Of a stretch of 64,000 nt of DNA, positions 61,013 to 64,000 are shown one piece after another. The stretch is from Prosopocoilus inquinatus (Eukaryota > Arthropoda > Insecta > Coleoptera > Lucanidae): the NCBI GenBank assembly GCA_036172665.1, contig CM069876.1:39773001-39837000 (forward strand), read 5' to 3'. The translations under genes and the position numbers were made by a program. The number at the start of each line of letters is the position of its first letter. Position 1 is the stretch's first letter. The notes under the pieces were generated by a model. The model was not told the DNA's origin and did not search any database. It saw only the letters and a list, made by a program, of their open reading frames with translations.

Positions 61013-61163
61013 CAAGGAAGGAAGCACTAACAGGAACACACAAAAATTCTGTCATCTACGGAATTTGAACCCGGGTATCTCGGTATCGCGCCGAGTGTTC
61101 TGACCACTAAACTAAAGTGAATCCAGGGTTCGAAGGTATTAATCTAATGGAAATTAGAATAAA
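61013..61163 (-). mobile_element. tRNA-derived SINE unit, minus-oriented
   Basis: Read on the minus strand it has an A box TAGTTTAGTGGTCAGAAC, a possible anticodon stem CTCGG/CCGAG around a 7-nt loop, and a B box GGGTTCAAATTCC. This is close to tRNA structure but there is no full acceptor stem, and the sequence continues into a tail (GACAGAATTTTTGTGTGTTC). Its partner at 61167-61320 is an inverted copy. Confidence 0.65.
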
Positions 61164-61166
61164 ATT

Positions 61167-61320
61167 GGCATTTACCACCCAGTTCTAATTTCTATGAGAT
61201 TAGTAGGTACCTTGGAACCCTGGAGTCAATTTAGTTTAGTATTTAGAAAGCTGACCGTGTTTCAAATCCCGTATGTAACAGAATTTTTCTGTGTTCCTAG
61301 TAGTGTTTCCTTTCTTGCAT
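61167..61320 (+). mobile_element. tRNA-derived SINE unit, plus-oriented
   Basis: An inverted copy of 61013-61163: TTTAGTTTAGTATTTAGAAAGCTGACCGTGTTTCAAATCCC, then AACAGAATTTTTCTGTGTTC. A and B boxes are more decayed than in the partner. The two heads face each other, making a roughly 150-bp-arm inverted repeat. Confidence 0.6.
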
Positions 61321-61326
61321 TTCTTT

Positions 61327-61609
61327 GTTATCTGCGGTGGTTGCCCAACGGGGTCGTAAGTCATTGACATGTCAGGACCTCAGGAGCAGCGAAAGTGATT
61401 TTTGTGTGTGTGTAAAGTGTTCCATGGCTTTGTTACTTCCAAACCTCCTCGCCTTGAAGGGGAAGCAGTGTCGAATCGTATCCCCAACACTGAAGGGTAC
61501 CTGAAGTTAGTAACGACCACACCCGAGAAATATCTCGAGCGGAGTTCGAACCCACGATCTTATGATTGCTAGGCCAGTCGCTTATCTCTTGGATCGTTCA
61601 GGTATTTAA
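61327..61609 (-). mobile_element. tRNA-derived SINE, copy 2 (same family as 45096-45382)
   Basis: Matches copy 1 end to end, from TTATCTGYGGTGGTT to TTGGAYCRTTMAGG. On the minus strand the B box is GTGGGTTCGAACTCCG, preceded by the A-box-like GATAAGCGACTGGCC. It begins 7 bp after the preceding SINE unit, so three units form a cluster. Confidence 0.7.
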
Positions 61610-62562
61610 TTTATTTAATTCAGCACTAATATATCCTTGTCTTTAATTTTGAGTTTTATTAATTTTTCTTCTAGTACAGGGTGTTCCACAATAAATTTAT
61701 AAATTATCTTGGTTAAATTAACTCTAATGTGGTTTGATTTGTTGTTTTGTGTATACTTGATTGAAACACGGCGCCTTTTTGAATTCCAAATGAAATACAA
61801 ATGTAACTACGGGGAAAATAAAACGAAGTAAATTTTGTATTTAATTTCATTCGCGCGTTCCATTGCAGGCCGAAAATATTGTCGAAAATGATTTAAATTA
61901 AAATTCGCACGGCCGACTGAAAATATCGGCCAACTGTCATGTTTATTTAATTAATATCTATTTCCGTACGCGCTGGAATTAATTTAATTAAAACGCGTGT
62001 CACTGACAACAAATATTTTGCCCGCGCCCAAAGTACGAAAGGGCCCCATAATTGCGATTAAAGATTCTAATCTTAATCGCATCCCGAGCAATTATGATAA
62101 TACTTTGGACAATTAGTATGCGCCAGTGCAAACATCTGTTTGGCCCGATAACGAGATGGCTCTTCTTAAGGGTAAACAACGGGGAAGAACAAAAAATCCA
62201 CGATGTCGGGGAAGTATTTAAACGATAATATCATCGCTGAGTATTGTGGCTTGCGGACAGACAATCTGACGAGATTAAAGATCGCGAGCGGAAACTCCGT
62301 GCGGTTTCTTTGTACACGAGAAATGAGTTCCGAGCGAATTTTCTAAGCTGCACACGTACGCCACTTTAATAACAACCCCGGCACGGCCATGTATTTCAAG
62401 CAGAGTAAACATAAGGGTGGCCGAATTAAAATCGGCCACCTCCGAGGCAACCTTATTTATGTAATTGAAAGACTCTTGCGAACACAATGTGCATACATTT
62501 ACGAAATAACAAGGAAAAATTGAAAGGAGGGGAGTTTTCCCATTTTTCCCCATAGTCATAAT

Positions 62563-62866
62563 TCATCGTCCTTTACTCCAGGGGTTAAATCAAAATAGAA
62601 ATTTAATTTAGATGATGTTGGTTAGCATACAGGGTTTTATTGAAATTGAGACTTTTCAAAAAGATCATCATCCCAAACGTCAGGGGTTAAAGCAAAATAG
62701 AAATTAAATTTAGATTATGTTCGATGATATACAGAGTTTTATTGAAATGGAGACTTTTCAGAAAGATCATCATTCCTTACGCCAGGGTTAAATCAAAATA
62801 GAAATTTTATTTAGTTGATGTTGTTTGATATACAGGGTCTTACTGAAATTGAGACTTCTCAGACAG
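62563..62866. repeat. Tandem triplication, unit about 102 bp
   Basis: GGGGTTAAATCAAAATAGAA begins at 62581, 62683 and (as AGGGTTAAAT) about 62785. Each unit continues TTTAGATGATGTT, ATACAGGGTTTTATTGAAAT, GAGACTTTTCARAAAGATCATCAT. Divergence between units is moderate. Confidence 0.85.
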
Positions 62867-64000
62867 AAAGCTACGTACCGACATACATTTGGTCAGAAAT
62901 AAATCACTTTTAAATTAAATTTTAAACCAGAGAAATTGTTTTCTTTTTGAGCTGGAGACCGCTGAGATTTGAAGTGTGTAAAAAGAAGAAGCTCTGGTAT
63001 AAATAAACAGGTTGAGTATAGTTGAAGTTCCATGTTAATTAATTAAAAAGAAAAGACGGAAAATACTTTTAGGAAGCCTTAACCATACAATCTAAGTTAA
63101 TTGAAAGAGCAAACGTAAAAGTTATTGGAAGCGATCGCCGGCGCGGCGTCTTCCTGAAAGTCCTGCAATAAAAGCCATTTCACGTGGGAGATTGAGGTGA
63201 CGCGGATGCGGAACTAATACCTCGTTTGTATCGATTTTAATCCGACGATGATCTCAAAATGAAGCAAGCCAAGCCCCCGGACTAAGAATTATTTAATGAA
63301 GGTCGAAGGATGACGGGAATGCTGCAGCGAGTTTTATTAACGGCGATGGCAGGTTTGTCCGACGCTGTGTTATGTACTTTTGGTTTTATTAAGTCTTCGC
63401 CTAGAAGCACTTAGCGAGATCGGAGGACACGATAACGAGTTTCATAGACGACGACAAAAAAAAGGAGATTTTCTTTCGGAGCTGCGGGATTCAGAAGTGG
63501 GATTGTTTTTACGCAAGTCCTCTTGGCCAATCAAATCAAATCACTGCGAACGAAAAACCGATGTGAATTAAATTTTTCCGCCCAATCTTTCTGCTGTTGG
63601 GCGTCGACCATGGCTGCAAGTAGTCAATTTGGTGGGCCGTCAGATGGCCGACCGTTGTCCAGGTCAATGCGTCCGGCTTGTCCGGACGAAAACGTGGTCC
63701 AAATATTATTATGCGGCGATGGCGACCTAATAAAATTCCTTTCTGCTTGGCGATTCTGATCTTGCGTGCTCGCGTTAATATGTACCTATTGGGGCACGTA
63801 TGAAATTTAAATGCTAGTTTAATATACCACCATAAACCCCTCTTGAAAATATTACGTTTATAAAAATTTTGAACAAAACCGCGTAATACTTGTGTAATCA
63901 ATCATAAGGCGTGGTTAAATTTAACAAAAAATTGGAATAAAACGATGTAAGAGTGTCACGTTTGAAAAATCATTTTCTAAATTAGTTTTATTTTTTGGCT

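Larger units (their letters stand above)
56426..64000 (-). other. Region upstream of the first seen DDR exon (probably a large intron)
   Basis: No DDR N-terminal exon could be found on the minus strand up to the window end, so this is most likely intron. Contents: a GCC trinucleotide run (57369-57392), a foldback element (59240-59820), a repeated segment (60110-60830), three tRNA-derived SINE units (61013-61609), a tandem triplication (62563-62866), and a CpG-containing hairpin (63670-63688). Open frames at 62275-62559 and 63536-63901 show no recognisable domain. Confidence 0.6.

Noticed and set aside
61045..61110. Functional tRNA gene
   Set aside because: A and B boxes and an anticodon-like stem are present, but there is no complete acceptor stem, position 33 is not T, and an inverted copy and SINE tail are attached.
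63536..63901. 121-codon minus-strand frame as a DDR N-terminal exon
   Set aside because: Contains none of the discoidin-domain motifs and has no proper donor in the needed phase.

Overview
The window looks like a piece of an insect nuclear genome. It is AT-rich, protein-coding exons are short and widely spaced, introns range from about 53 bp to 12 kb, and the spaces are full of small inverted-repeat elements, tRNA-derived SINEs and local tandem repeats. Gene content and repeat style suggest a holometabolous insect, possibly a beetle, but the sequence alone does not settle the order. There is no sign of bacterial operons, rRNA, functional tRNA genes or CRISPR.

Two real protein-coding genes are supported and they converge. 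On the + strand, the autophagy-initiation subunit Atg13 runs from about 1.3 kb to 20.2 kb. Four coding exons (1547-1696, 1758-2293, 14375-14648, 19470-19679) join in frame to 389 residues: an N-terminal HORMA domain, a short linker, an LC3-interacting motif and a C-terminal Atg1/ULK1-binding tail. On the - strand, a discoidin domain receptor (DDR family receptor tyrosine kinase) has its stop codon at 26002 and at least 13 coding exons reaching up to 56425. Its N-terminus (signal peptide and first two thirds of the discoidin domain) lies beyond the right edge or in exons I could not find. In-window exons join in frame to about 754 residues: end of the discoidin domain, discoidin-like domain, acidic stalk, transmembrane helix, proline/serine-rich juxtamembrane region, and kinase domain.

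The most interesting observation is that the receptor's kinase domain is degenerate. The glycine loop is broken, the beta-3 lysine is arginine, HRD is HKD, DFG is DVA, the helix-F aspartate is serine, and the third activation-loop tyrosine is missing. The rest of the fold and the reading frame are intact. This looks like a maintained pseudokinase receptor rather than a dead gene. Its last intron is a 53-bp GC-AG intron. The intron before the kinase domain carries a local duplication that includes fossil pieces of two of the gene's own exons.

Layout: 1-1.3 kb upstream region with a possible divergent promoter; 1.5-20.2 kb Atg13; 20.2-25.5 kb convergent intergenic DNA with a pair of related MITEs; 25.5-56.4 kb receptor gene, whose introns hold minisatellites, segmental duplications, several MITEs, a SINE, purine-rich tracts and satellite-like arrays; 56.4-64 kb probable large upstream intron, with a foldback element, SINEs and tandem repeats. 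The two genes have no known common pathway; their convergence gives no functional link.
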